This document shows, in pieces, positions 14,073-25,100 of a stretch of 64,000 nucleotides of DNA. Made by a program: the position numbers and the translations under genes. The stretch comes from Eudorina sp. 2006-703-Eu-15. Lineage: Eukaryota; Chlorophyta; Chlorophyceae; Chlamydomonadales; Volvocaceae. The first letter of the stretch is position 1, and each line of letters opens with the position of its first letter. A model generated the notes under the pieces. The model saw nothing but the letters and a program-made list of their open reading frames with translations. It had not been told where the DNA came from and ran no database searches. The stretch spans positions 37,501-101,500 of the forward strand of contig BDSI01000043.1 of the NCBI GenBank assembly GCA_003117195.1, given 5' to 3'.

Positions 14073-14556
14073 CGCATACGGGCAAAGGTGTTGGGCGCCA
14101 CTCAGCCCCTCGCATGTCACGCGCTCCTGTTCTGCCTGCCTAAGAAACACACAGGCGCAAGCCGCTGTCCTTGGCACGAACACCGACGATGCGGCCCCGG
14201 CTCACACGCGTCAGTGCACTGTCCCTGACTGCGTGTTGGCGCCGGTCAACCCAGGCGTGCCAGCCCCGAAGGGAGCCTGGGATGCGGTTCATGGCTTACC
14301 CTTTGGCGGCCAGCAGATGACGCTTGTCCAGGGTCCAGACGCTCACATCCCGCACCAGCACCGAGGGCGACCGGGCCACGGCGGAATAGATGCGCCACAG
14401 ACCATGGGGACCAGACGTGCCCACAAGCCCGGTAACTTGATATTCGCGATGGAACTTGAAGCTGCTGAGTCCGGCGGTCGCGTCGTCGGCCAGCTGCCTC
14501 GCTAGCTCTGCACCCTTCTGCGCAACCGACCGGATAGCTGCACCGATGCCTTCCAT
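3271..14556 (-). CDS. SCYL2: SCY1-like pseudokinase 2 (SCYL2/CVAK104 family), 15 exons
   Basis: About 1178 aa. Exons on the minus strand: 14556-14300, 13938-13827, 13154-13098, 12522-12283, 11469-11248, 10934-10484, 9902-9775, 9123-8923, 8580-8282, 7535-7229, 6766-6662, 6521-6480, 5651-5466, 4831-4667, 4035-3271. Intron phases agree throughout. Residues 1-350 are a kinase-like fold matching SCYL2: a glycine-loop region near SGPHGLWRIYSAVA, then VWTLDKR, LKHPGVVRVVQP, VTEPLQGSLWDL, LTFLHG and GSWKLAGFSF. HRD is replaced by HCGLSP and DFG by GFS, so catalysis is unlikely. HEAT-like repeats follow (LRWFEGDQMLRALRFLEG, PQLLAASLSPQQLSTV), then a low-complexity C-terminus with poly-Gln. An NPF motif sits near codon 460. 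Family members act in clathrin-coated vesicle traffic at the trans-Golgi network and endosomes. Weak points: the exon 6521-6480 and the donor at 8282 (GTTGGT). It is longer than animal and plant homologues (about 910-930 aa) because of Gln/Ala insertions. Confidence 0.9.
3618..3659 (-). repeat. CAG/CTG tract coding poly-Gln in the SCYL2 C-terminus
   Basis: About thirteen consecutive Gln codons lie in the last exon. A second, similar tract of ten or more Gln codons lies at about 12437-12470 inside the pseudokinase domain, between the hinge and the helix carrying LTMLEVKMGLL. Homologues lack both, so they are lineage-specific insertions. Confidence 0.85.
8148..8209 (+). repeat. Introner-like element, copy inverted relative to its host gene
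   Basis: Carries GCAGCAGCGCAGTTTGAGTA and then CCCATTTCCTATACCCC on the plus strand, followed by a pyrimidine run ending in CTCAG. The host gene SCYL2 runs on the minus strand, so this copy is antisense and cannot serve SCYL2 splicing. Confidence 0.75.
13230..13340 (+). repeat. CA-tailed dispersed repeat, module 2
   Basis: A well-preserved copy: CGCATACGGGCA, TTCTGGGCG, then CCCCTCGCACGTCACGCACT and CCTGTTCTGCCTGCC, then AAACACACA. Related copies lie near 650-745, 7855-7920, 9640-9715, 14070-14160, 15970-16060, 16075-16220 and 52600-52725 (plus) and 23475-23590 (minus). Confidence 0.8.
14041..14160 (+). repeat. (CA)n followed by CA-tailed repeat module 2
   Basis: A pure CA run of about 30 nt is directly followed by another copy of the module seen at 13230-13340, including CGCATACGGGCA and CTCCTGTTCTGCCTGCC. 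It lies in the first SCYL2 intron. Confidence 0.8.
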
Positions 14557-15131
14557 CCTATAATTTCCGATTCTGGAATGGAAAGCGCCTAATCTCTATC
14601 GCTCAAGGAGAGCCAGACTGTACCTGTACGAAACGAAGTCGAAGACGTTTGTGCCATCAGATTGGATGAACGAAAGGAGTTAATACGACAATTTACGCGC
14701 GTTAAGTGAATTAGCAAATGACTTCGATCGGACAAAATGCTTTTGGTGCTTTTGGACAAATACTGCGAGACTGGGTTGCTGCACATCGACGCTGCAATTC
14801 AATCCTGTATTAACATCAATAAATGCCCGTTGTCTTTATGCCGCTCCAGCTATACATGCCCTGGCGCTCTGGCAGGCCCTGCAGCTTGTCCGAGAATCCA
14901 GGTCAACCGTTTACCAACTGCTACCGGAACAATATACCCCATTCCGTCCCCATCTGCAGTGCTTAGCCGCCCACTCCGCCTCAATAACGAGCTACCCTCT
15001 AGTATTTGCGCGTTGACAAACTTAGGGCACTGAAGGCATTACACTCCTGTCGGAGTCCAGTGCCGTGTAGCTGTAGGCAGGCGTAGACACACTGTAATAC
15101 GACCTTGGGATTGACAAATATACTGCAAAAA
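14557..15131. promoter_or_regulatory. Divergent promoter region between SCYL2 and the GILT-like gene
   Basis: The 575 bp between the two start codons contain no supported exon and are AT-richer than the flanking coding sequence. SCYL2 starts to the left and the GILT-like gene to the right, so both 5' UTRs and both promoters must lie here. I see no unambiguous TATA box or named regulatory motif. Confidence 0.6.
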
Positions 15132-17322
15132 ATGAAAATGTGTCGTATGGTATTCGCCATGCTTGCACTTCTGCTTCCAACCGTTGCCATCGTCCCTGCT
15201 AGGGCGATATCACAGCACGGAACAGATGAGGGCATCCTTTCAAAAAGCACCAAGAATTTTACAGGAGATAATCCTAAGGTGTTAATTGAGCTTTTCGTGA
15301 TGTCGCGCTGCCCAGACGCCCGGCGAGCCGAAGCTCGCTTCGCTGATGTGCTCGCCGTCACTTACAGCATCGCGGAGATCCGGACCCTCTACATCACCGA
15401 CGAGGCAACCAACGGGAGCATTCTGTGCAAGCACGGGCCGCTGGAGTGTGCAGGTGACATGCAGCAGCTGTGCGCCGCACGGTACGGCCGTCCACCCGGG
15501 GCCGTCCACCAGCCGGACCTGGGATGGCTCTTCCTCACGTGTCAGAATGCGCAGTTCAGCAATGTTGGGTCTGAGGACCTGGCAGAGGAGTGCCTCCAGG
15601 TAGGGTGGGTGGCGCGGGGTCGTACACCCCGTGTCAGTGCCTAAGCCTAGACGCATAGGGCCCTTGCTGTATGGGGACACAGGGGGGCACAGGCATCAAG
15701 GGAGGGCTGGGACCTCTCTGGCGGGAGCTAGAGACGCCCCTCGTGTAACGGAAGGCCGGGTGGGACTGCATGTCCAGATCCAGTGCGCGCGTTGCAAGCG
15801 CCCGGCAGCGTTGCTCCGCGGACATGGAGCGCAAGTGCGTCGTGATGGTGGGCAGAGCACCAGCGCCCTGCCTGATGCCTTTCGCACACAGCGCACGCCC
15901 GATGCGTTCGTGCCGCAACGGAATTGATCAGCTTCGGGCCTTCGGCGTCAGCGTGGGTTTTCCACACACAGGTCAGGGGAGGGAATTTGGGGCGCTAATC
16001 GGCCCCTCGCATGTCACGCACTCCTGCTCTGCCTGCCTGAGAACAAACACACACACGTGCATAATTTACGTAAACGGACAAACGTTGGGCACTACTATAC
16101 CCATTGCATCGCACGCAAGCCTTCCCTGCTCACCGATCACCCCCCCCACACACACACACACACACACACACATACCGGTACGGGCGCACACCTGTTCTGC
16201 CTGCTTAAATAATACACATACCGCGGTGGGCTTCTTGTTCAACACATACCGGGCGGCTCAGCCCTATATACCAAACAAATTCGCCTTTTCTGGCACGCAA
16301 AGCCATTGGCTGGGAGTGTCCCGTTCATGGCCGCAGGCTATCGGCTTCCCCGGTGCCGCGGCGGACTCGGTCCGGGACTGCTGGTCCGGCAGGGAGGGCC
16401 TAAAGCTGCTCCGTGCCTCCGAGCGCGAATCGCACCGCCGCGGCGTCGTCAAGAGCTGCACCGTCTACATCGGCGGAGAGTACCGATGCACCCACGACGA
16501 CGCCGAGTGGTGCGTGCGGGGCAGCGGGCGGAGGGGCCGCCAGGGGCTGCGGGTGGGCGGCGGCGGAGGGAGGAGGGCTGGAGCTGGGGGGACGGCATGG
16601 TCGGCGGGCCGCATGGGGGCGTGTCAGAGTCCCCATCGCTGTGTATTGCCCTCCTCTTCGGGCAAGGTCGGCCTTGGCTGCGCGGGCGGACAGGTTCCCA
16701 GGGTTACGTGACCACGCCGTCCTTTCCTGGACCCAATCCTGGGCTCCCCGGGACCCGATCCCGGGCTCCCCGGGACGCTAACCGGACGCAAAGTAGGACC
16801 CGGGAGCGGACGAATGCAGTGGAGACAAAGATGTGTGGGCTTGATCGAGGCCTTGCACGGGCGGACCGGTCTTGGGCATTCAACGGCGCGGTCTGGTAGG
16901 GTCTTGTCGACTGTGTGTGCCAGGCGCGCGTGCAGGTTGGATCGGGGGGACGTGCCGGACCTCCGCTCCATCCATCCACCCACGCAGACGGACGAGAGCT
17001 GCGTCAGCCCGGCGCCACCACTCACAAAGCGATGTTTGCCAGTACGGTACAGGCAGGCGGTCCTCTGTTCGTGTGACCGTTTCCTTCCTAGCTCGAGGCC
17101 CCTGCTGCAGTTGTGACGGCTCCGCCCGTGTGCCGCAGGTATGACTGCCCCGGCGGCTCGGAGGTCGCTGATTTCGTCCACACCGTCTGCGAGCAGTACG
17201 AAAAGCTGACTGGCAGGTGGCCTTCGGAAGTCTGCAGCAGCAGCAGCCAGGAACGCACGGCAGCAGCCAGAGCTGATCTGCAGCGGGAGGCGGGACGCGG
17301 TGAGGTGGCGGCAGCACAATAG
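15132..17322 (+). CDS. GILT-family thiol reductase-like protein (secreted/vacuolar), 3 exons
   Basis: About 274 aa. Exons 15132-15599, 16337-16509 and 17139-17322; phases 0 and 2 agree. The start is the first ATG of the frame and is followed by a hydrophobic signal peptide (about residues 1-25, ending near VPARA). The mature part has a thioredoxin-like beginning, VLIELFVMSRCPDARRAE, then the family signature CKHGPLECAGDMQQLC (CxHGxxEC), then CWSGREGLKLLRAS and CTVYIGGEYRC, and finally a helix with FVHTVCEQYEKL and a last Cys. GILT proteins reduce disulfides in lysosomes or in secreted form. Here the usual CxxC active site is CPDA, so the resolving cysteine is missing, as I recall for some algal and fungal relatives. 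Reductase activity is therefore uncertain. Intron 1 holds CA-tailed repeat copies. Confidence 0.85.
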
Positions 17323-19136
17323 AGCCGCGGCGCGGGTTGTTCGTGGTCAGACAGACACAAACTGGATGATCTAGAGCCCGGCCGCCGCAGCCAGGTGTCC
17401 TTTGGGCCGCGGGGGGGCTGCACCGACGGCGCCCAGGCACCCCATGGGATGCACACGTGGACAAGGCGCAAACAGGCGCAGATGGGACGAGCAGGCGTGG
17501 TCTCACCCAACGGCCTCCTGTTGGTGTAGAAGTTGCAAAGCTGCAAGCTCCACGGAGGGCGAGGACCCAGGAGGGCGAGGACCAAGGAGGGCGGCGCCTT
17601 TGCACGCCGGCCTGTCCATTGATCGTCAGGTCAATTCGCACCTCGGTGGGGCCCATGTAGCTGCAGGCAGGGAGCGCCGCTGCATTCCTGGCTTGCCGCT
17701 CAAGACTTTCCCTTCAGGCGCGTGGGCACCCCTACTCCTCTAGTCGTTTCATTGTCGCCAGGTGCGCGTGGTTGCGCGGGAGGGGTTTCGTTGTGCGTTC
17801 GTACGGGGTGGAGGCGGTTTGTCCAGCGAAGTAATCCTGCCATGCGTGTGTCTGGTGGTGTCCGGGGTCTGCGGCCGGTCATGGGTCTCTGTTAGAAGGA
17901 GGATGGCTCCAGGAACCCTGGGGTAAGAGGCAGGTGCAGTTTCCGGTTGTGGGGAGCGATGTTGATGCGGTACGGGCCACAGTGGCGGCACGGACTTGTT
18001 GGGAATACCCGTGATGGTGAATGTGGGGGTTGCAGTACAGGTGCCCACTTGGTTGGAGTTCTTGGAGTTGGGGAATGCGGTCAATGCAGAGGTTAAGGAC
18101 CGCCCTTTGACGCTCTTAGCAAATAAAGGTGGTGGACCAGCGTGGGATGCATTCAGGCTGGCAACAATTGTTCACCGTTCGTAAGGCCGAGACAGCGGCG
18201 CCTAACCGTCATATGTCGTGTGATGAGGTGTCTGCAAGCGTTTTGACTGCAAATGTAGTCCAGTAGCAGGTGTTATTTCGCATGCGCAGAGTGGAAAGAA
18301 GCGCTGGGTCATCGGGTGGCCTTGGGCGGCCGTGCGGAAAGTTGCAGGGGGGATTACGGAGAAGTACGGGAACGCCACACGGAACTTTTCAAGCACTCCA
18401 TTTTCATATAAGGTTGCAACTGATAAAAGTGGAAGTCGTATATGTTCTTCAGTGAGGTTTGCATGGATTAGGTTATGGCAAATTTAGGGTCTACTAACTG
18501 CCGATCCGAACAACTTCAACGGCAAACCGACACGTTCGAGAAGGCCATGCGCCCACGTTGCACTTTCAACACGGATTGGGAGTTTCTAGACACGATAATG
18601 GTGACACAATTTCCACGGAGAGTTCTATAACATTGATGAGGATCCTTTGGGAAGGATTTTCACAGTTGTTGATATCCCTCTCAAGGAAGTCAATACGTCA
18701 ACGTTTTCCGCGTGAGCATTTAAATTTTCTACTTGACACTCAAGGTATTAATCCAAACGGACGAACTTACGCCAAGCTTTTACACCAGGGCAATCTTGCC
18801 GGGCTCCTGGGTGGAAATTCGAGCAGGATCATGAGGTGGGAAGCAATCCGAAACGGATACCGAGGGCCAAGGCTGGGATGCCCGCGCCCCGAGCTGTTCA
18901 ATCTAGATGCCAACACCAACGTGCATAGTCCTGTCCTGGATTATGATGGTCTTCAGCGTGAGCTGCACATCAATCTCACCATACCTGAAGGCTGTGAGCT
19001 GCGCATACAACTGCCTACCAGCACGCTTCAACACTGTCCCCAAACCCGACTTTGACGACATCATTTGTTGCCACGCGTCCAGCTTCAATCCCCGCCACCT
19101 GATACCTCACCTGCGACCTTCAGGTCAACCGGACAG
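17323..19136. other. AT-richer spacer upstream of DIS3L2, no accepted gene
   Basis: Includes the GILT-like 3' flank and the DIS3L2 5' region. Short protein-like stretches occur on both strands. Minus-strand frames at about 17900-18160 and 18780-19070 have one good donor (GTAAGT near 18773). A plus-strand frame spans about 18558-19055. None matches a family I know, and antisense frames here mirror each other, so I do not call a gene. A decayed gene or retroelement remnant is possible. Confidence 0.4.
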
Positions 19137-22100
19137 ATGAACCTCGGCGATGACCCCGCCTACCTGGCGGCCTTGGAAGCTGCTTTTCGGAGTTCCGTCC
19201 TGGCAGCGCCATCGAGCGCGGGCCTTGCTTCCCTGGCGCGGTCGCCACCTTCCTCCACCTCAACGCCTCCACCACCCCCCGGTCGGGCCGCCTCGCACGG
19301 GCCCTCGGCCGGGCATGTCCAGGCCCAGCTGCCCTTCTCCAGCAACGCCACCGCGCCTCGGCCGGGCCCGCACGCTGGTGATCCCAGCAGCAGCTGCGGT
19401 GCACAGGCTGAGGGGGGCAGCCTCCTGGCCACCTCTCCCCCCGCAGGCCGGCGCGGCAGTGGCCTGGCTCAGCGGTCCGCTACCGGACGCAGCTCTGATA
19501 CTGGGCAGGCCTCGGCCGCGGGTAGGGGCGCCAACGCGGGTTCGGGCTCCGGCGATGACGGCGAGATCGTCAGGAAGCGGGAAGTTCGTGATGATCGGAA
19601 GCAGCGCGCGTCGGGTGCCGAAAAGCCTCCTCCGCCTCCACCGCAGCAACAGCAGAAGCAGCCCACAAGCGGCGGCCGTGCGGCGGAGTCGGCGGCGGCA
19701 GTAGCAGCCCGCGGCGCCAAGTCGAAGACCGACGCGGCGCGGGAGAAGGCGGGAACGGCGGCGGCACCAGCGGGTCGGGCCCCGGAGGCTGCGGCAAAGA
19801 AGGAGCGCGCGGCCAAGAAAGACAACAACTGGTTCGGGTCCTACTACGTGAGTAACGGGGCGGAGCGCGGCGCGGGCGGATGTAGTAATGCTGGGAAGCC
19901 GTCACATTTGGCCCTGTGCGTGATCCGGGCGGTTTGCAGCGCTTCAAGTAATAGGAGGAGGAGGAGCAGCAGCCGAATGACACCTTGGTTTCATTTCATG
20001 GCTCGGCGAGGCCGCTTGGCCGAGTGTGCTGACATAAAGGCGCCGTATCCTCAAGGTCCTATAGTTAGGCACCTATACCGGTGTGGTCAGGAGCTGGGAG
20101 CCCTGCTTCCCGGCTTCCTTCCCGAGGGGTGGAGCGCCCGAGGAATGGGGATCAGTCCACAGGTGACCGCAACCCCCTCCATCGTCGCCTGCTGCACCTG
20201 CCACCCGATCCTGACCTCCGTCGTCCTTTTCCCACCGCAACCCCGACAGCACAGCCGACCACGGCTAAAAACACGCTGCTTAACCCTCAACGCAACCCAC
20301 GCCGCCGGCGCCACCGCAGTTTTATGAAACCCGCTGCCCACCATCAGCACCTGCCTTCTCCTCCCCCCTCGGTCCCTCCGCCCTCCCCTTCCTGCAGGAG
20401 CACTGGCCCCAGGCAGACCTGTCAACGGGCCTCAAGAGCGGTCAGCTGTTCCGGGGCAAGATCAGGATCAACCCGGGCAACACCGCTGAGGTGGGGCGGG
20501 AGGAGGTTAGGTGGGCGGGGGAGGACTGCGGGCCTCCAGGGAGGGTCCGTGAGCGCGCAGGAAGGACTGTTGGCTCTGGGCCACGTCAGCAGCTTTGCAG
20601 CTGTTGGTACGACCATACGATCCATATGGGAGGCCTTATGAAAAGGGGCTGGCTCATGAGTTGCAAGTTAGGGTCTGACGTACGGTCAGTCGGCGAGGGC
20701 CAACGCGGTACGCGGCCGCCTTCCACCCCCCCCGTCCGTTCTGGGCTTGTGTTTCGCTTTCACAATCCGGCCCATCCTCCGTCTCGCCCTCCAGTATGAA
20801 AGTGTCTACCCATTCCCTTTACCCACCCACCTCCCCATCCTCCGCCCCGCCCTCCCCAGGCCTACGTGACGGTGCCCGGTCTGCCGCACGACCTGCTGGT
20901 CCGCGGGGAGCTGAGTCGCAATCGGGCGGTGGAGGGCGACGAGGTGGCGGTGCAGGTGCAGCCGCCCGCAGCCTGGTTCGTCAGGAACAAAGCGATGCAG
21001 CAGCAGCAGCCGGGCAACGGGGAGGGCGACGCAGCGGACAAGGTGAGCGGGGCGGCGTAACGTGTATGGGAAGTGGCGATGTGGGCAGAGGGGATGAGGC
21101 GGGGTGCGTGTGCGTGTGGCCTGGGGTACAGGTTTAAATGGATGTAGTGTAAATGTATGGCGCGACTGTGGCATCATCCTTAAATAAAGTGTTGTATACG
21201 GCAGCGGTACCGAGGCAGCTATCATTTTGATCCAGTTCTTTATTCGTAATTGGAGCCGTCTTGACGACGCGTGGCGCCCCGCCTACCCCGCTCCGCCTGC
21301 TCTGCCCCGCCTACCCCGCTCCACGCCTTCCTCGACGCAGCGCCGGGGCCCCGAGGAGAGCCCCTGGAGGGACTGCACCAGCCCCGACCAGGTCAAGGAG
21401 GTGATGGCCCGCCTGCTGGCGGCTGGGCCCGAGCTCAGGGCCACAGGTGGGGTGGGATGGAGGCAGGGCGCCTGAGCCAGGGCCGGAGACGAGGCCACTT
21501 GGATCCTACAAGGGACGTCCGTATGCTAGTACGGACTCGGGAGGCAGGGCGAAGAGGAGGATCTCGCAGCTGTTGCCTTACCATCCGCTACAATCCTGCA
21601 AGCCCGTTTCCTCGCAAGCCACATCTGAACGACCGGAGGACAGGTCGTGGGGGGGTAGAGGGGTGTGGTGTCACGCGGCGAGAGCGGTGCGGCAGGAGGG
21701 CGGGTGGTTGTGGCTGGAGCGCCTGGGGCAAGCTGGCAGCAGTCGAGGTGGAGAGCGGAAAGGCAGTATCCCACGGTCGATTGGACGCCCATTTCCAATA
21801 CCGGTGCCATACCGAAATGTAACCTCCCCCCCCCGGACTGCTGATCCCTCTTTCCCGTCGGCATCCCTCCTTTTCCCCATCCCTGTCACCCATCCCTGTC
21901 ACCCATCCCTTTTCCCCCTCCCTCCTCTGCTGTGCGCCCTCGCCGCCGCCTCCCAGGCAAGGTAGTGGGCATCCTGGCCCCCTCCGCCAAGCGTGAGCAC
22001 CTGGTGGGGCTGCTGCGCCTCGCCGGCAAGCTGCCCGACGTGCGGCTGCCGGCCTGGGACCCCGCCCAGGGCGCCATGCCCCGCCCGCTGGCGGCGGCGG

Positions 22101-25100
22101 TGGAGGCCGCGCTGGCGGCCGACGCGGGCGACTCGCCGCCCACCGACGGTCGGCCGCACTTCCAGCTGCTGCCCTCGGACCCCCGACTGCCCGCATGCCG
22201 GGTGCCCACCAGCCAGGTCTACAACATGTCGGCGGCGCTGCTGGCGGGGCTGCTGCGAGGAGAGCCGGAGGCGGGAAGGTGGGCGTGTGTGTGTTCCTGT
22301 GTGTGTGTGTGTGTGCGCATGTGTTTGCGTTCCTTGGTAGCCACGGCAGGCACGCGTGATTAGGTGATATGCGATGGGCGCGGCAGCGTCCCCAACAGAT
22401 GCCCGATTGATAACGATTTTCCCCCCGCATTCTGGACGCCGTGGGAGTAGCGACCCTTCGCAATGTGGAGATGAGTGCCCGTGGCCCCCCCTTACCCAGC
22501 CCACCCCAGCCCAGCCCAGCCCAGCGCAGCCGAGGACCGCAGCCCCCGCGGAGGGCCGCCGTTCTGCCCCGGCGCCTCCGCGACCCACCAGTCGATGGTG
22601 CAGCAGTTGACCAGGGAGGGGAACTGCCGCAGCCGCTCGCGGAAGGCGTCACCGATGGGGCTCATGGCCAGCACGATGCGCAGGTTGTCCCGGGTCTTGT
22701 CCACAAAGTAGGACCTGAAACGTGTACAATATTACTTGAGTGTACAATGTACATGTACTCTGTGGCGCGCGGCCGCTCGCAGGACGCTGGTTTCGGCGCG
22801 CATCCGGTCGTGGCCCACCGACGCCCCCGCGCCGGTGGCTCACCTGCGGGCTTCCCTGGGCCAGGCGGGCGAGATCGAGAGCGAGACGGCGGCCATTCTG
22901 GAGGCGGAGGCCATCCGCTCGGAGGACTTCGACAAGGAGGTGCTGGCCTGCCTGCCCGCGCTGCCCTGGAGAGTGCGGCAGGAGGACCTGGTCGGCAGGA
23001 GGGACTTCCGGTGGGGCTGGGCCGGCTCGGGGGAAAGGGGGTATAGGAAACTGGTAGAGGGGGGAGGGGGGGACGGTAGGGTTAAATTGAAAAAAGCGGG
23101 GTTGGGGCCGGGGGCGCGGGCAGGGTGGCAGTTGAGGTCCCAGGTGGGGTGTGAGTGGTCGGGATTGTGCAGGCCTGGATGAGGGGGAGGCCTGTGGTTT
23201 GGTTTGGCGAAAACGGTTTGGGCAGAAACCCCATGGTCCAAGTTCTCTCCCCCCCGCTGCCACCCACGCACGCCCACCCACGCCCTCCCTCCCCCCCACC
23301 CCCACCCACACCCTCCGCAGCTCCCACCGCGTCTTCTCCATCGACCCGCCCACCGCCAAGGACCTGGACGACGCGCTGTCCATCGAGCCGCTCCCGGGAG
23401 GGGACGGGTGGCGGGTGGGGGTGCACATCGCGGACGTGTCGCACTTCATCGCGCCCTTCAGGTGCGTGTGTGTGTGTTATTTAAACAGGCAGAACAGGAG
23501 TGCGTGACATGCGAGGGGCCGAGTGGTGCCCAATAGTTCGCCCGTATGCGTATATAATATACTCATTGCCCGACCCGTGTGTGTAGGGGAGAGGGGGGCC
23601 TGTGCCGCGGGGCGCCGGTCGCGGGCGAGGGCCCGGAGGGGAACTTGCCCTGTTTTGATGCGACCGGGGGGGCGAGAGGGTGGGGAACGTTACCGCGCAC
23701 AGGCGGTCAGACCCGGCAGGGCATCCACCAGAGAGAGCATCATGACCTACAGCAATCGGTGTAGGTGAAGGTCTCCAGCGGTGTGGGGGCGGGTGGTACC
23801 CCCGGGGTGTTGCCCCGCCCCGCCAGGTTGCCTCCAGGGAATGGCCCCTCCGGCCCACCCGCCTCCAGCCGGAACACCCAATCTACCTGTTCGTGACTCC
23901 TTCCCGGCGTAATTTCTCCCCCGACCCCGGTCCCCCCGTCCTCCGGCCCCTGCTGGGCCCCCTGGTCCCCCCTGGACTGCAGCGCCCTGGACGTGGAGGC
24001 GGGCCGCCGCGCCACCAGCACCTACCTGGTCCAGCGGGTGATCCCCATGCTGCCCCCGCTGCTGTGCGAGCAGCTGTGCTCCCTCAACCCGGGGGAGGAG
24101 CGCCTCACGTTCAGCTGCGTGTGGGACATGGGCAACGACGGTGAGGACCCGGGGCGAGGGGAGGGAGCGGGAGCGGGGCGCGCGTTGGGGGGGGGAGAGG
24201 CGTGTGCGGCGGGCAGGAGCGGAGGCAAATGACGACTCGAAAGGGCAATGGACCAATGGTGCTGGTACTGGTGATGCCGGAAAGGCTTCTCTACCTCGAC
24301 CGGGTTGCCTGTAGGGTTGGCGTGATGTCTGGCCAGCGGCTCCGCCTCCCTCCCGCCCCGTTGTCCTCGCTTACTGACGCCTCCCTTCAAGGCAAGTGGG
24401 ATAAGGGTTGGCTGTTGCTCCCCGAGCAGCCCGACCCTCCTGATACACACAACCGCACCCCTTACCGACCCCACCTCCCTCTCCCTTGACCCGCAGGCGC
24501 GATCCGCTCCACCTGGTTCGGCCGCAGTGTGATCCGCTCCTGCGCCAAGCTGAGCTACCCGCTGGTGCAGCGCATGATCGAGGGCGACTTCCGGCCCGAG
24601 GACACCGGGGTGCCGCTGCACGGGGAGGGCATCGCGTGGGACCAGGTGGGGCGGGGAGGCGGGAGGGGAGGGGAGGGGAGGGGGCCCTCCGATGTGCGTT
24701 CAGGCAGGTGGCCATATGGCTTGGGTTTATCCAGCCTCTCTCTCTCTCTCCAAGTTTTGTTTTGCCAGCCTATCCAGATTGCATGTGCAGCCAGACTCGT
24801 CGCGCCCGTGCCGGCGGCGTTCCTGCCACGCCATGCAGCCGTCCTGCCCTCCCCAGCATGCCCGTCCGACAGAGCCCCATCCTCCTTATGTTCCTCAGTC
24901 TCGCTCCATCGCTGTTTTGAGTCTCACGCTGTTAACCTGTTATTGTTATGAAGGGCGCGCACTCTTTTCAAGACACATGCTTTTCACCCTGGCCCCCTTC
25001 CCCGTCCCTTGCTGCCCCAAGGTGGTGGGCGACAGCCTGGCGCTGTGGTCCATCGCCCGGCAGCTGCGGGAGGCGCGCTACAGGGGGGGTGCCATCCGCC

